Assembly: GCF_018531495.1 (NCBI RefSeq)
Contig: NZ_JAHDTI010000003.1
Coordinates: forward strand, 372,001 to 436,000
Source of the DNA: Nonomuraea sediminis
GTDB lineage: Bacteria; Actinomycetota; Actinomycetes; Streptosporangiales; Streptosporangiaceae
Length of the DNA: 64,000 bases
Direction: 5' to 3'
Positions 49,718 through 58,110 of the stretch are shown here, piece after piece. Made by a program: the position numbers and the translations under genes. Position 1 is the first letter of the stretch. Each line of letters starts with the position of its first letter. Under the pieces are notes generated by a model. The model did not search any database. It was not told the DNA's origin and worked only from the letters and a program-made list of their open reading frames with translations.

Positions 49718-50136
49718 CCGCCCAGTTCCTCCACCACCAGGCCGAGGCCGATGCCCAGCATCAAGAGGTCCTTGACCAGGGTGATGCCCTGCTCGGTGGG
49801 CCGCAGGCTGCCCTCCTCCCGCATGCCGGGCGTCTTGTAGTAGATGCCGAGCAGGCCGCCCGCGAACGCGACCAGCCCCGCCCCGGCGAGCAGCGACGGC
49901 ACCACCGGAAGTATCAGCGCGGTGCCGAGCGCGATCTCGCCCACGGACACCATCCGCAGGAACGCCTTCGGGTCCTGGCCCCGGAGGAACGGGTAGGTGC
50001 CCGCGGCCAGGCCGTGAACGCCGGCGGCGGTGGCCTCGTCGTCCCTGTTCTCCGCCTTGGACAGGCCCGAGTTCAGGATGATCGCCCCGGCCGCCAGCCG
50101 CGGCGGGAGCTGGTGCAGACGCGCACAAATCCTCAC
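49714..50136 (-). CDS. DoxX-like membrane protein
   Basis: 140 residues, four hydrophobic segments (RLAAGAIILNSGLSKA, MVSVGEIALGTALILPVVPSLLAGAGLVAFAGGLLGIYY, LVKDLLMLGIGLGLVV), matching DoxX/DUF6640-like small quinone-associated membrane proteins. GTG at 50136 has GGGGGGATC ahead and is preferred to the TTG at 50151. It probably sits in the cytoplasmic membrane; the function of the family is loosely defined. Confidence 0.75.
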   Translation of the reverse strand: MRICARLHQLPPRLAAGAIILNSGLSKAENRDDEATAAGVHGLAAGTYPFLRGQDPKAFLRMVSVGEIALGTALILPVVPSLLAGAGLVAFAGGLLGIYYKTPGMREEGSLRPTEQGITLVKDLLMLGIGLGLVVEELGG

Positions 50137-50407
50137 GATCCCCCCAAACAACGCGTTTGTCGATGTTGGGGGTCTTTCCCACGTTCAGGGCGTGCAGCCA
50201 TGACTTGGCACAGCCTTACCCAAAACCACCTCGACGGTTGCCCGTGCGTGGCGGCCCGGCCACGATCCCGTGCGCCGTGACGGCGGGCCACCGTCACCGA
50301 CTCGCCGGACGCGCCGGTCGCGGGCCCTCAGCCGAAGTACGGCCGGCGGCCGGTGGCCGTGGCTTCGCCGTACAGGAGAAGAAGCCGTACCGGAGCAGGA
50401 ATTGCGT

Positions 50408-50446
50408 CGGGCCCACGGCGCGGGAGGGGGTCGCGGCGTGGGCCCG
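50408..50446 (-). terminator. Hairpin after the UgpC/MsmK-like gene
   Basis: CGGGCCCACGGCGCG (50408-50422) pairs with CGCGGCGTGGGCCCG (50432-50446), with 1-2 mismatches, 32 bases after the stop at 50478. The remaining bases 50152-50407 show no gene. Confidence 0.65.
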
Positions 50447-50477
50447 GGTCCAGCAGTCAGCTAGCCGATCGAGATGA

Positions 50478-51692
50478 TCAGCGGCCGACGTTGGCCTCGT
50501 GGCCGATGGACAGGCCGGAGGTCGGGTCGAAGAAGTGCAGGTTGTGCGTGTCGACGACCAGGTCGATGGTCTGGCCGGGGCGCGCGTGGCTGCGGGCGTT
50601 GACGCGGGCGGTCCACAGGGACTTGTCGCCCACCAGCGGCAGCGCCGCCTCGTCGTCGTCGTTGTCCTGCGCGGCCGTGGTGTCGGCGTGCTCGACGGGC
50701 GGGGCGTCGATCAGGAACAGGACGTTGATCTCGGAGCCCAGCTCCTCGGTGACCTCCGCCTTGACCGACAGCGAAGCCCAGCCGTTGGCGTGGTTGCCCG
50801 CGGAGGAGGCGTCCTCGAAGTCCGACGGGCGGATGCCGAGGATGATCTTCTTGCCGATGTACTGGTCGAGGCCGGGCTTGTCGGAGAAGGTCGTCTCGGG
50901 GATCCCCAGCTTGAGACCGGCGAAGCTCACGGCGGCGCCGTCGTCGCGGACCAGCTCGGCGGTGACGAAGTTCATCGACGGCGAGCCCATGAAGCCGGCG
51001 ACGAACAGGTTGACCGGCTTGTCGAAGAGGTTCTGCGGGGTGTCGACCTGCTGCAGGAGGCCGTCGCGCAGGACGCAGACGCGGTCGCCGAGGGTCATGG
51101 CCTCGACCTGGTCGTGCGTGACGTAGACGGTGGTGACGCCGAGGCGCTCGTGCAGCGTGTTGAGCGAGGCGCGCATGGAGACGCGGAGCTTGGCGTCCAG
51201 GTTCGACAGCGGCTCGTCCATGAGGAAGGCCTGCGGCTCACGGACGATGGCGCGGCCCATCGCCACACGCTGGCGCTGACCACCGGACAGGGCGGCCGGC
51301 TTGCGCTTGAGGTAGGTCTCCAGGCCCAGCATCTTGGCGGCTTCCTGGACGCGGCTCTGGATCTCCGCCTTGGGCATCTTGCGGAGCTTGAGGCCGAAGG
51401 CGAGGTTCTCCTCGACCGTCATGTGGGGGTAGAGGGCGTAGTTCTGGAAGACCATGGCGATGTCGCGGTCCTTGGGCGGAAGGTGGTTGACCACCTTGTC
51501 GCCGATGGAGATCTCGCCGCCGCTGATGTCCTCGAGACCGGCGATCATCCGGAGCGCGGTCGACTTACCGCAGCCGGAGGGGCCGACCAGGACCATGAAC
51601 TCCCCGTCTTTGATCTCGAGGTTGAGACCGTTCACGGCCTTGACGCCACCGGCGTAGATCTTGTCGACACTGTTAAGAACGATGGAAGCCAT
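50478..51692 (-). CDS. Carbohydrate ABC transporter ATPase (UgpC/MsmK type)
   Basis: 404-residue single-NBD ATPase of the MalK/UgpC/MsmK group: Walker A GPSGCGKST, Q-loop MVFQNYALYPHMT, signature LSGGQRQRVAMGRA, Walker B FLMDEPLSNLDAKL, then C-terminal OB-like regulatory domains (LGIRPSDFE). No permease or binding-protein gene is adjacent, so it probably serves several sugar importers, as MsmK does in Streptomyces. The divergent LacI protein with two operators in between likely controls it. An Asp/Glu-rich loop (DNDDDEAALP) is inserted near residue 355. Confidence 0.93.
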   Translation of the reverse strand: MASIVLNSVDKIYAGGVKAVNGLNLEIKDGEFMVLVGPSGCGKSTALRMIAGLEDISGGEISIGDKVVNHLPPKDRDIAMVFQNYALYPHMTVEENLAFGLKLRKMPKAEIQSRVQEAAKMLGLETYLKRKPAALSGGQRQRVAMGRAIVREPQAFLMDEPLSNLDAKLRVSMRASLNTLHERLGVTTVYVTHDQVEAMTLGDRVCVLRDGLLQQVDTPQNLFDKPVNLFVAGFMGSPSMNFVTAELVRDDGAAVSFAGLKLGIPETTFSDKPGLDQYIGKKIILGIRPSDFEDASSAGNHANGWASLSVKAEVTEELGSEINVLFLIDAPPVEHADTTAAQDNDDDEAALPLVGDKSLWTARVNARSHARPGQTIDLVVDTHNLHFFDPTSGLSIGHEANVGR

Positions 51693-51715
51693 GACCGCCC
51701 CGGGGGTAGATCTCT

Positions 51716-51825
51716 TGGATACGTTTTCATGCATCCCACCCGAAACGGACACGACTGTCAAGAACTAGCCGCTAATTGGCCTCAAGTGTTCCAGGAAAGC
51801 GGAAAGCATGATGGAATCGTTTCCA
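51716..51825. promoter_or_regulatory. Pair of LacI-type operators between the ATPase and LacI genes
   Basis: TGGATACGTTTTCA (51716-51729) lies 24 bases before the ATPase start. The nearly symmetric TGGAATCGTTTCCA (51812-51825) runs into the LacI start codon. The shared pattern TGGAnnCGTTTnCA and position suggest control of both genes by the LacI protein at 51825-52871, possibly with a loop between the sites. Confidence 0.7.
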
Positions 51826-52871
51826 TGGAACGGGCGACGATCAAGGATGTGGCCGAGGCGGCGGGCGTGGGCGTCGCGACCGTGTCCCGGGTGCTGTCGG
51901 GCGGTTCGGCCAGCCCGGCGACCCGCGAACGGGTGCTGGCCGTCGCCGCCCAGCTCGACTACCGGCCGAGCGCGCTGGGCCGCAACCTGCGCCAGCGCCG
52001 CACCGGCGGCATCGGGCTGCTCGTCCCCGACCTGACCGACACCTTCTACGGCCAGCTCGCCGAGGGCGTGCTGGCGTGCGCGCGCTCGGCGGGCGAGCCC
52101 GTGGTGACCGGCTCCACCGGCGACGACCCCGAGCAGGAGGCCGAACTGGTCGGCATGCTGCTCGAGCAGAGCGTCGACCGGGTGATCGCCGTCCCGTCCG
52201 GCGACGCGGAGACCTGGGGGCCGGCGATGCGCGCCGGCATGAACGTGATCTTCGCGGACCGCCTGCCCGCGGCCGAGCCCGTGGAACCCGACCCGATCAC
52301 GGACCTCATGCTCCTGGACGGCGTGATCCCCCCTCCCCCGCCGCCGCTGCGGATCGACGTCCCGTCCGTCCTGGCCGACGACAGGGCGGGCATCCGTACG
52401 GCGGTGCGTTACCTGCGGGGCCTGGGTCACAAGCGCATCGCCTTCCTCGGCGGTCCTGGGCACCTGCGCCGCGTGGCGGCCTTCCGCGAGGCCGTGGGCG
52501 CGCCCGTGGACGAGGAACTGGTCGTCTTCGCCACCGGCAGCCGCGACTCGGCCTACGCGGCGGCCTCGGGACTGTTCCAGAGCCGTCCCGACCTGACCGC
52601 GGTGGTGGCCGGCGGCAACGTGCTGGGCGAGGCGGCCGTGCTGGCGGCGCGCGAGCTCGATCTGCGCGTGCCGCGCGACGTGTCACTGGTCATGTACGAC
52701 GACGTGCCCTGGGCCGAGCTCTGCTCGCCGCCGCTGACGGTCGTGGCGCAGCCCGGCAGGGACATGGGCTACCGCGCCGCCGAGCTCCTCCTGCGCGGTG
52801 GCCGCCGCCCGCGCGGCGTCGTGCTCCCCACCGAGCTCATCGTCCGCGGCAGCTGCGGCCCCCGCCGCTGA
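51825..52871 (+). CDS. LacI-family transcriptional regulator
   Basis: 348 residues: HTH (TIKDVAEAAGVGVATVSRVLSG, LDYRPSALGRNLRQRR) and a sugar-sensing domain (GIGLLVPDLTDTFYGQLAEGVLA, GHKRIAFLGGPGHLRRVAAF, VSLVMYDDVPWAELCSPPLTVV). A proline-rich linker (VIPPPPPPLRIDV) interrupts the sensor domain near residue 170 and is unusual. ATG at 51825 overlaps an operator-like palindrome, consistent with autorepression. Likely partner of the UgpC/MsmK-like ATPase gene. Confidence 0.92.
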   Translation: MERATIKDVAEAAGVGVATVSRVLSGGSASPATRERVLAVAAQLDYRPSALGRNLRQRRTGGIGLLVPDLTDTFYGQLAEGVLACARSAGEPVVTGSTGDDPEQEAELVGMLLEQSVDRVIAVPSGDAETWGPAMRAGMNVIFADRLPAAEPVEPDPITDLMLLDGVIPPPPPPLRIDVPSVLADDRAGIRTAVRYLRGLGHKRIAFLGGPGHLRRVAAFREAVGAPVDEELVVFATGSRDSAYAAASGLFQSRPDLTAVVAGGNVLGEAAVLAARELDLRVPRDVSLVMYDDVPWAELCSPPLTVVAQPGRDMGYRAAELLLRGGRRPRGVVLPTELIVRGSCGPRR

Positions 52872-52886
52872 CCGGCGTGTCCGGGA

Positions 52887-53372
52887 TCAGAGGAGCTTCT
52901 CGATCGCGGAGGTGACGGCCGGGTCCTCCGGCTCGGTGCGCGGGCGGAAGCGGGCCACCACGGCGCCGTCGCGGTCGAGGAGGAACTTCTCGAAGTTCCA
53001 CTGAACGTCGCCGCCCTGACCGTCGGCGTCGGGGGTGTCGGCGAGCTCCTGGTAGAGCGGGTGCCTGTCGGTGCCGTTGACGTCGGCCTTCTCCAGGAGC
53101 GGGAAGTCGACGCCGTAGGTCGTGGAGCAGAACTCCTGGATCTCCTCCGCCGAGCCCGGCTCCTGGCCCATGAACTGGTTGCACGGCACGCCGACCACGG
53201 TGAAGCCGCGCTCGCCGTACTGCTGCTGGAGCTTGACCAGGCCGGTGTACTGGGGGGTCAGGCCGCACTTGGAGGCGACGTTGACGAGCAGCACGGCCTT
53301 GTCGCCGGCGAGCTCGGCCAGGGTGGTCGGGGTGTCCGCGAGGGTGCGGAGCGGGATGTCGCGAAGACTCAT
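52887..53372 (-). CDS. Glutathione peroxidase family protein
   Basis: 161-residue thiol peroxidase of the GPx fold: NVASKCGLTPQY with the peroxidatic cysteine, GVPCNQFMGQEPG, and WNFEKFLLDRDG carrying the catalytic tryptophan and asparagine. Cysteine, not selenocysteine, is used. In actinomycetes the reductant is thioredoxin or mycothiol, not glutathione. Convergent with the LacI gene; apparently a single-gene unit. Confidence 0.95.
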   Translation of the reverse strand: MSLRDIPLRTLADTPTTLAELAGDKAVLLVNVASKCGLTPQYTGLVKLQQQYGERGFTVVGVPCNQFMGQEPGSAEEIQEFCSTTYGVDFPLLEKADVNGTDRHPLYQELADTPDADGQGGDVQWNFEKFLLDRDGAVVARFRPRTEPEDPAVTSAIEKLL

Positions 53373-53765
53373 GAGCCGACCCTACCTGCCCGCAGAAAAG
53401 TGGCGCGTTCCGTACAAAACCCCTGAAAGGCAGCCACCGCCGGCCGGCACCACCGGTGATGATCGAGACGCCCAAGCGGCGGTCATCCCCGCTCCGAGGC
53501 AGGTCAGGCAGGTCCCGCGAGCCGGTAAATACCTCTTCACGCGGCGCGGGAATGCGGCGGTCCACGCGGCGGGCGCGTACTAGAAACCGCCTTGAGGACA
53601 CGTCGCGGGCCCTGCGGGCCGCCCAGCACGATCGGGCGGGAAAGGATCCCGGAGCGGCCGCGCGGACTCTCCACGTCCGAGCCACGGACGCGGACCGGCA
53701 CGGCGCCACGGGACTCACGTCCCGCACAGCGCTCGTCCGCACGCGACCTGATAGCAAGGATCGAT
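53373..53765. other. Long leader ahead of the transglycosylase-like gene
   Basis: About 390 bases without a convincing gene. It holds the promoter of the GPx gene at its left end and an AAGGA site at its right end. GC-rich inverted words around 53600-53720 could fold, but I could not match a known riboswitch. Confidence 0.4.
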
Positions 53766-54254
53766 TTGGACAGCAAACGCGCCCTCGCCATGGTGATCAC
53801 GTTCACTGCGTTCACCGGCGGGACAGCGTCCGCCGCTTCGGCGGATCAGAACGACAGTGTCAGTGTCCACCAGAGCCTCTGGCAGGCTCCCGAGGTCAAG
53901 CAGCGGGTCTGGAAAACCGCCGCCGTCCCCAGGGAGCGCGTCGTCAAGTCAGAGAGCAGGAACAAGGACATCGCCCTCGGACTGGTCGTCCAGCGGGCCT
54001 GGTCCTACCACGAGTTCCGATGCCTGGACAGCCTCTGGACCAGAGAGAGCGGCTGGAACCACCGGGCATACAACAGCTCATCCGGCGCCTACGGCATCCC
54101 GCAGGCGCTGCCTGGAGGAAAGATGCAGGGAGCCGGCAGGGACTGGCGGGAGAACCCGGCCACACAGATCCGGTGGGGCCTGAAGTACATCAAGGGCAGG
54201 TACGGCAGGCCGTGCGGCGCTTGGGGCCACTTCATGTCACACAACTGGTACTAG
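53766..54254 (+). CDS. Small secreted transglycosylase-like protein
   Basis: 162 residues from a TTG start (53766) that has AAGGA correctly placed. The signal (ALAMVITFTAFTGGTASAA) is followed by a lysozyme/SLT-like domain: SLWTRESGWNHRAYN with the candidate catalytic glutamate, SSSGAYGIPQALPGGKM and WGLKYIKGRYGRPCGAWGHF. This is the common actinobacterial small transglycosylase fold that nicks peptidoglycan. No LysM or other binding domain is present. A hairpin at 54288-54321 follows. Confidence 0.85.
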   Translation: MDSKRALAMVITFTAFTGGTASAASADQNDSVSVHQSLWQAPEVKQRVWKTAAVPRERVVKSESRNKDIALGLVVQRAWSYHEFRCLDSLWTRESGWNHRAYNSSSGAYGIPQALPGGKMQGAGRDWRENPATQIRWGLKYIKGRYGRPCGAWGHFMSHNWY

Positions 54255-54287
54255 CAGCCGATCACGGGGAAGGAACGGCTGCTTCCC

Positions 54288-54321
54288 GGGTGGGAGCTCC
54301 CGTCACAGGGGGCTCCCACCC
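54288..54321. terminator. Hairpin between convergent genes
   Basis: GGGTGGGAGC (54288-54297) and GCTCCCACCC (54312-54321) flank the TetR stop codon. It can end the transglycosylase-like transcript and lies over the last codons of the TetR gene. Confidence 0.55.
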
Positions 54322-54947
54322 TTCTTCGGCAGTACGGCTATCGCCTGGACGAGCAGCTCGACGCCGAACTCGAACTCGGCCTCGTGGTCGCAGCTCTTCA
54401 GCAGCGAAGCCAGCTCACTGACCTGCGGGAACATGGACACGTCGATCGCGGGGTCGACGATCGGCCCGTGCGTGGGCGCGAACGTGGGCGTCACCCCGAC
54501 CTCGCGCAGCAGCGAGCCCACGATGAACGCGATGAACAGCCGCAGGATCCGTACCGCGTCCTCGCCGTCGAACCCGGCGCTGCGCAGCGTGGCCAGCGCC
54601 CGCTCCACCGGCAGCAGCCCGGCGTCGGAGTGCAGCTGGCGGCTGACGACCAGCATCGTGCAGCGCGGGTAGTGGTGGGCGATCTGGCGGAAGGCCCGCG
54701 CCTGCATGCGCACCCGGTCCTTCCAGTCGGCGTCCGGGTCGTCGGTGAACTCGATCTCGCTCAGCACGCTCTCGGCCACGCCGTTGAGCAGCGCGTCCTT
54801 GTTGGGCACGTGGTTGTAGAGCGACATCACGCCGACGCCCAGCTCGGCCGCGATCCGGCGCATGGACACGGCGTCGGCGCCCTCGCGCTCGATGAGGTCG
54901 ATCGCCGCGGCGACAATGCGCGCCCGGGAGAGCGGCTCGGAGGTCAT
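54303..54947 (-). CDS. TetR-family regulator
   Basis: 214 residues: N-terminal HTH (IVAAAIDLIEREGADAVSMRRIAAELGVGVMSLYNHVPNKDALL) and a TetR_C-type effector domain (RCTMLVVSRQLHSDAGLLPVERALATLRSAGF). It diverges from the ferritin-like gene, and two identical-type palindromes between them (54966-55003) are its probable operators. It should repress itself and the di-iron protein until a hydrophobic ligand binds. Confidence 0.93.
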   Translation of the reverse strand: MTSEPLSRARIVAAAIDLIEREGADAVSMRRIAAELGVGVMSLYNHVPNKDALLNGVAESVLSEIEFTDDPDADWKDRVRMQARAFRQIAHHYPRCTMLVVSRQLHSDAGLLPVERALATLRSAGFDGEDAVRILRLFIAFIVGSLLREVGVTPTFAPTHGPIVDPAIDVSMFPQVSELASLLKSCDHEAEFEFGVELLVQAIAVLPKKGGSPL

Positions 54948-54965
54948 AGCTCATTCTATTGACGT

Positions 54966-55003
54966 ACGTACACCGTACGTGCAAGCCTACGTACAGTGTA
55001 CGT
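54966..55003. promoter_or_regulatory. Two TetR operators, ACGTAC-N3-GTACGT
   Basis: ACGTACACCGTACGT (54966-54980) and ACGTACAGTGTACGT (54989-55003) have perfect 6-base arms around 3 bases, centre-to-centre distance 23. They fill the gap between the divergent TetR and ferritin-like genes. Confidence 0.8.
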
Positions 55004-55024
55004 ACCCACTGCGGAGGGGCCCCC

Positions 55025-56137
55025 ATGTCGACGCACGAGCTGTACACGATCCCCGCCGAGCTCTCCACGTGGGACGTGGAGATGGCCGGTTCCAGCAGGT
55101 TCACCTGGGAGTACGACGACGGCAGGGACCGCATGCTGGCCCTGTACCAGAAGGGCAAGGACAAGCAGTGGGACTCGGCCAAGCGCATCGACTGGGACCT
55201 CGAGGTCGACCCCTACAACGTGCTGGGCATCCCCGACCAGACCATCGCCATCTATGACACGCCGCTGTGGAACCGGATGTCGCCCGAGACGCGCAATGAG
55301 GTGCGGTTGCACGGCGCGGCGTGGCAGTTCTCCCAGTTCCTGCACGGCGAACAGGGAGCGATGATCTGCTCGGCCAAGATCGTGGAGTCGGTGCCCGACC
55401 TGGACTCCAAGTTCTACGCCGCCACGCAGACCATGGACGAGGCCCGCCACGCCGAGACCTACGCCCGCTTCCTGCAGGAGAAGGTGGGCCTGGCCTACCC
55501 GATCAACGAGCACCTCAAGGCGCTGCTGGACTCGACCCTGACAGACTCGCGCTGGGACATGCCCTACCTCGGCATGCAGGTGCTCATCGAAGGCCTGGCG
55601 CTGGCCGCCTTCGGCGTCATGCGCGACATCACCACCAAGCCGCTGCCCAAGCAGATCCTGGCCTACGTGATGCAGGACGAGGCCCGCCACGTCGCCTTCG
55701 GCCGCATGGCGCTGCGCGACTACTACCGCGACCTGTCGGAGACGGAGCTGCGGGAACGCGAGGACTTCGTCATCGAGGGCTGCTACCTCATGCGCGACCG
55801 CCTGCGCGGCCGCGAGACCTGGGAGAACCTCGGCCTGACCGCGGCGGAGGTCGAGGAGGCGGAGGAGGCCACCGAGCACTCGGAGTACCTGCGGCTGTTC
55901 CGCTCGCTGCTCTTCAGCCGCATCGTGCCGTGCGTGAAGGACATCGGCCTGTGGAGCCCGAGACTGCAGCAGGCCTACGCGGACATGGGCGTGCTCGACA
56001 TGGCCGGCCAGTCGCTCGACGCCCTGATGAAGCAGGACGAGGACATCGCCGACAAGCTCGACGAGGAGCGCTTCGCCCAGGAGGAAACCGAACGCCACGC
56101 CGAGGTGGCCGAAACCATCGCGCAGGGCATGGAGTAG
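55025..56137 (+). CDS. Ferritin-like di-iron carboxylate protein
   Basis: 370 residues, mainly helical, with two ExxH-type metal motifs in near-identical contexts: MDEARHAETYARFL and QDEARHVAFGRMAL. The partner glutamates probably lie in HGEQGAMICSAKIVE and LIEGLALAAFG. This is the R2-like/AurF-like ferritin superfamily that oxidises or hydroxylates substrates, or stores iron. ATG at 55025 has GGAGGGG ahead. Control by the divergent TetR suggests a substrate-induced oxygenase, not iron storage. A textbook terminator follows. Confidence 0.85.
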   Translation: MSTHELYTIPAELSTWDVEMAGSSRFTWEYDDGRDRMLALYQKGKDKQWDSAKRIDWDLEVDPYNVLGIPDQTIAIYDTPLWNRMSPETRNEVRLHGAAWQFSQFLHGEQGAMICSAKIVESVPDLDSKFYAATQTMDEARHAETYARFLQEKVGLAYPINEHLKALLDSTLTDSRWDMPYLGMQVLIEGLALAAFGVMRDITTKPLPKQILAYVMQDEARHVAFGRMALRDYYRDLSETELREREDFVIEGCYLMRDRLRGRETWENLGLTAAEVEEAEEATEHSEYLRLFRSLLFSRIVPCVKDIGLWSPRLQQAYADMGVLDMAGQSLDALMKQDEDIADKLDEERFAQEETERHAEVAETIAQGME

Positions 56138-56154
56138 CTTTTCCCGCTCATTCG

Positions 56155-56187
56155 AGCCCGGCCTCCCCTTTTCGGGGAGGCCGGGCT
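56155..56187 (+). terminator. Rho-independent terminator
   Basis: AGCCCGGCCTCCCC and its perfect complement enclose TTTTC and are followed by CTTTTT, 17 bases after the ferritin-like stop codon. Confidence 0.92.
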
Positions 56188-56329
56188 CTTTTTCATGTAA
56201 ATGCGACAGAAATACGACATCATGCTCAGCCTTGACCTGTGACCGAAGTGCCGGTTGTATATCTCCAGCAATATCTGAGAATTTTCGATTAGTGAAACTT
56301 ATTCGCAAACGGGAAATGGTACTGATCAC

Positions 56330-57184
56330 GTGACGGCTTTACCCGTGCTTTCGCGCTCGGCCGCGACGGCGCAGTTGCTCCACACGCTGGCCCGCGCTCC
56401 GGCGGAGCGGCTGACCGGCGTGCTCCGCGTGCAGGGCAATCCGGGCGGGGTGATCCGCCTGGACCGCGGCTCCGTCATCGCCGTGGAGTCCCCCGGCGCC
56501 CCTGACGTGGTGACGCTGCTGCTGCGCTCGGGCCGGGTGGCCGAGCGCGACTGGGAGGCCGTCTTCCGGACAGGCATGGCCGGCGGCGACCTGGGCGCGG
56601 AGCTGGTGGCGCGCGGGCTGGCCGCCCCTGCCCAGTTGCACGTGATGTGCCTGATGGCGGCGCTGGACGCGGCCTTCGCCGTGGCCGCGGGCCGCATCGA
56701 CGGCTGCGTGATCGACGGCGCGCACGCCCCTGCCGTGCTGCCGGTCGGCGGCGGGATCGAGCCCGACATGCTGATGGGCGAGACCGAACGCCGGATCAGG
56801 GCGCTTGGCGCGGCTCGCGTGCCGCTCTCGCCGTACAGGGACCGGGTGGCCAGGGTCGCGGGGCCGGGGGACGCGCGCGTCCTGGAGCTGGTGAACGGCC
56901 GCAGGAGCTGCCGCGACCTGGCCTTCCTGCTGGGGCGCGGCCTGTACGCGGTCACGGTGGAGGTCTCGCGGTTGCTCGCGGCGGGCTCCGTGGAGCTGGT
57001 ACCGCGCGAGGAGCCGCCGCCTCAGGAGCCCGAGCAGGAGCCCCTCCCCCGCCGGCACAAGGGTGCCAGCGGAATCACCGACGTACGCGCCGCCAAACCC
57101 GCGGCCCGCCTGCGCACGCCGTTCAGATTGAAAGCGCGGACGACCGACGGCGAAGATCAGGAGTCAAAGGAGAAACCCCCCTAA
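56330..57184 (+). CDS. PATAN/DUF4388-like protein of a roadblock locus
   Basis: 284 residues. The N-terminal part (RLTGVLRVQGNPGGVIRLDRGSVIAVESPG, TLLLRSGRV) resembles the DUF4388/PATAN sensor-adaptor fold that accompanies small GTPase/roadblock systems. The middle (RDRVARVAGPGDARVLELVNGRRSCRDLAFLLGRGLY) resembles the winged-helix 'HTH_52'-like end of such proteins. The C-terminal 60 residues are charged and disordered (PPPQEPEQEPLPRRHKG). Two roadblock genes follow on the same strand, so they likely form a complex. GTG start, weak RBS. Confidence 0.6.
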   Translation: MTALPVLSRSAATAQLLHTLARAPAERLTGVLRVQGNPGGVIRLDRGSVIAVESPGAPDVVTLLLRSGRVAERDWEAVFRTGMAGGDLGAELVARGLAAPAQLHVMCLMAALDAAFAVAAGRIDGCVIDGAHAPAVLPVGGGIEPDMLMGETERRIRALGAARVPLSPYRDRVARVAGPGDARVLELVNGRRSCRDLAFLLGRGLYAVTVEVSRLLAAGSVELVPREEPPPQEPEQEPLPRRHKGASGITDVRAAKPAARLRTPFRLKARTTDGEDQESKEKPP

Positions 57185-57253
57185 GTCCATGAACGACATA
57201 TGGCGGCATATTAGGCCGCTATTTCGGCATGCCTGCAGAAACGGTGATTTGCT

Positions 57254-57646
57254 GTGATTGATAATGAACAATTAATGTCCGAGCTCCGCCTTCTCAAGGA
57301 TCAGGTGGTGGGTATCACCGACCTCGCGGTCGCCACCTCCGACGGGCTCCTGATCGCCGCCGACCACGACGAGTCCGTCGACACCGATCGGCTGGCCGCG
57401 GCGGCGGCCGCCGCGCTGGGCCTGGCACGCGGCTCGGGCGACGCCCTGGGACGCGGCCTGCTCCTGCAGACCGTCTCCCGATTCAGCGGCGGCTACCTGG
57501 TGGTGCAGCCCGTGGGAGACCTCGCGCTCATGGGCGTCCTGGGAGACGCCGGGCTCGACGTCGTCCGCCTGTACGTGGAATCCCAGATCGTCGCGGATCG
57601 CATCAGCCGCCTGCTCACCTCGCCCGACCAGGCGATCGCCAGTTAA
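57254..57646 (+). CDS. Roadblock/LC7 domain protein
   Basis: 130-residue roadblock/longin-like protein: LMSELRLLKDQVVGITDLAVATSDGLLIAADHDESVDTDRLAAAAAAALGLAR, then GYLVVQPVGDLALMGVLGDAGLD. Bacterial members of this kind (MglB-like, conservon B-like) dimerise and control Ras-like GTPases. GTG start at 57254. No GTPase gene lies nearby. Confidence 0.88.
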   Translation: MIDNEQLMSELRLLKDQVVGITDLAVATSDGLLIAADHDESVDTDRLAAAAAAALGLARGSGDALGRGLLLQTVSRFSGGYLVVQPVGDLALMGVLGDAGLDVVRLYVESQIVADRISRLLTSPDQAIAS

Positions 57647-57664
57647 CCAACAGAAAGGAGCACC

Positions 57665-58105
57665 ATGAGCGTCTCCGGATCCTCCCGCGACGCGCAGAGC
57701 CTGTCCGACCGGATCGCCGTCCTGGTCAAGAGCCTGCGTGCCGACGTACCCGACTGCCTGGCGGCGGGCGCCATCGACATGTCGACCGGCATGCTGCTGT
57801 CGGTCGAGACGGTCGACTCCCACCCGCCGGAGGTCCTCGACATGCTCGCGGCCGCCACCCTGGACCTGTTCCAGGGCCGCAACGTCGTCATGATCGAGAA
57901 CATCTTCAAGGAACGGCGCGGCATCAAGACCGACAAGCACTACTTCCAGGAGATCCTCGTCAACAGCGAGAACCTCGCCCACCTGTTCCTGCGCTTCGAC
58001 AGCGACGACGAGGTGGTCGCCGTCGTGGTGTGCCGCAACACGGTCAACGTCGGCATGCTCTTCGCCCAGGCACGCCGGGTCCTGCGCGAAGGCGGCCGCC
58101 TCTGA
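57665..58105 (+). CDS. Second roadblock-like protein
   Basis: 146 residues, related in fold but not closely in sequence to the preceding gene: IAVLVKSLRADVPDCLAAGAIDMSTGMLLSVETVDSHPPEVLDMLAAATLDLF and LVNSENLAHLFLRFDSDDEVVAVVVCRNTVNVGML. ATG with a strong AAAGGAG site 18 bases after the first roadblock stop. The two may form a heterodimer. A hairpin closes the unit. Confidence 0.75.
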   Translation: MSVSGSSRDAQSLSDRIAVLVKSLRADVPDCLAAGAIDMSTGMLLSVETVDSHPPEVLDMLAAATLDLFQGRNVVMIENIFKERRGIKTDKHYFQEILVNSENLAHLFLRFDSDDEVVAVVVCRNTVNVGMLFAQARRVLREGGRL

Positions 58106-58110
58106 TACCC

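Noticed and set aside
53400..53765. c-di-AMP (ydaO-type) riboswitch before the transglycosylase-like gene
   Set aside because: Such leaders are common before actinobacterial resuscitation/transglycosylase genes, but I could not find the conserved ydaO core elements here.
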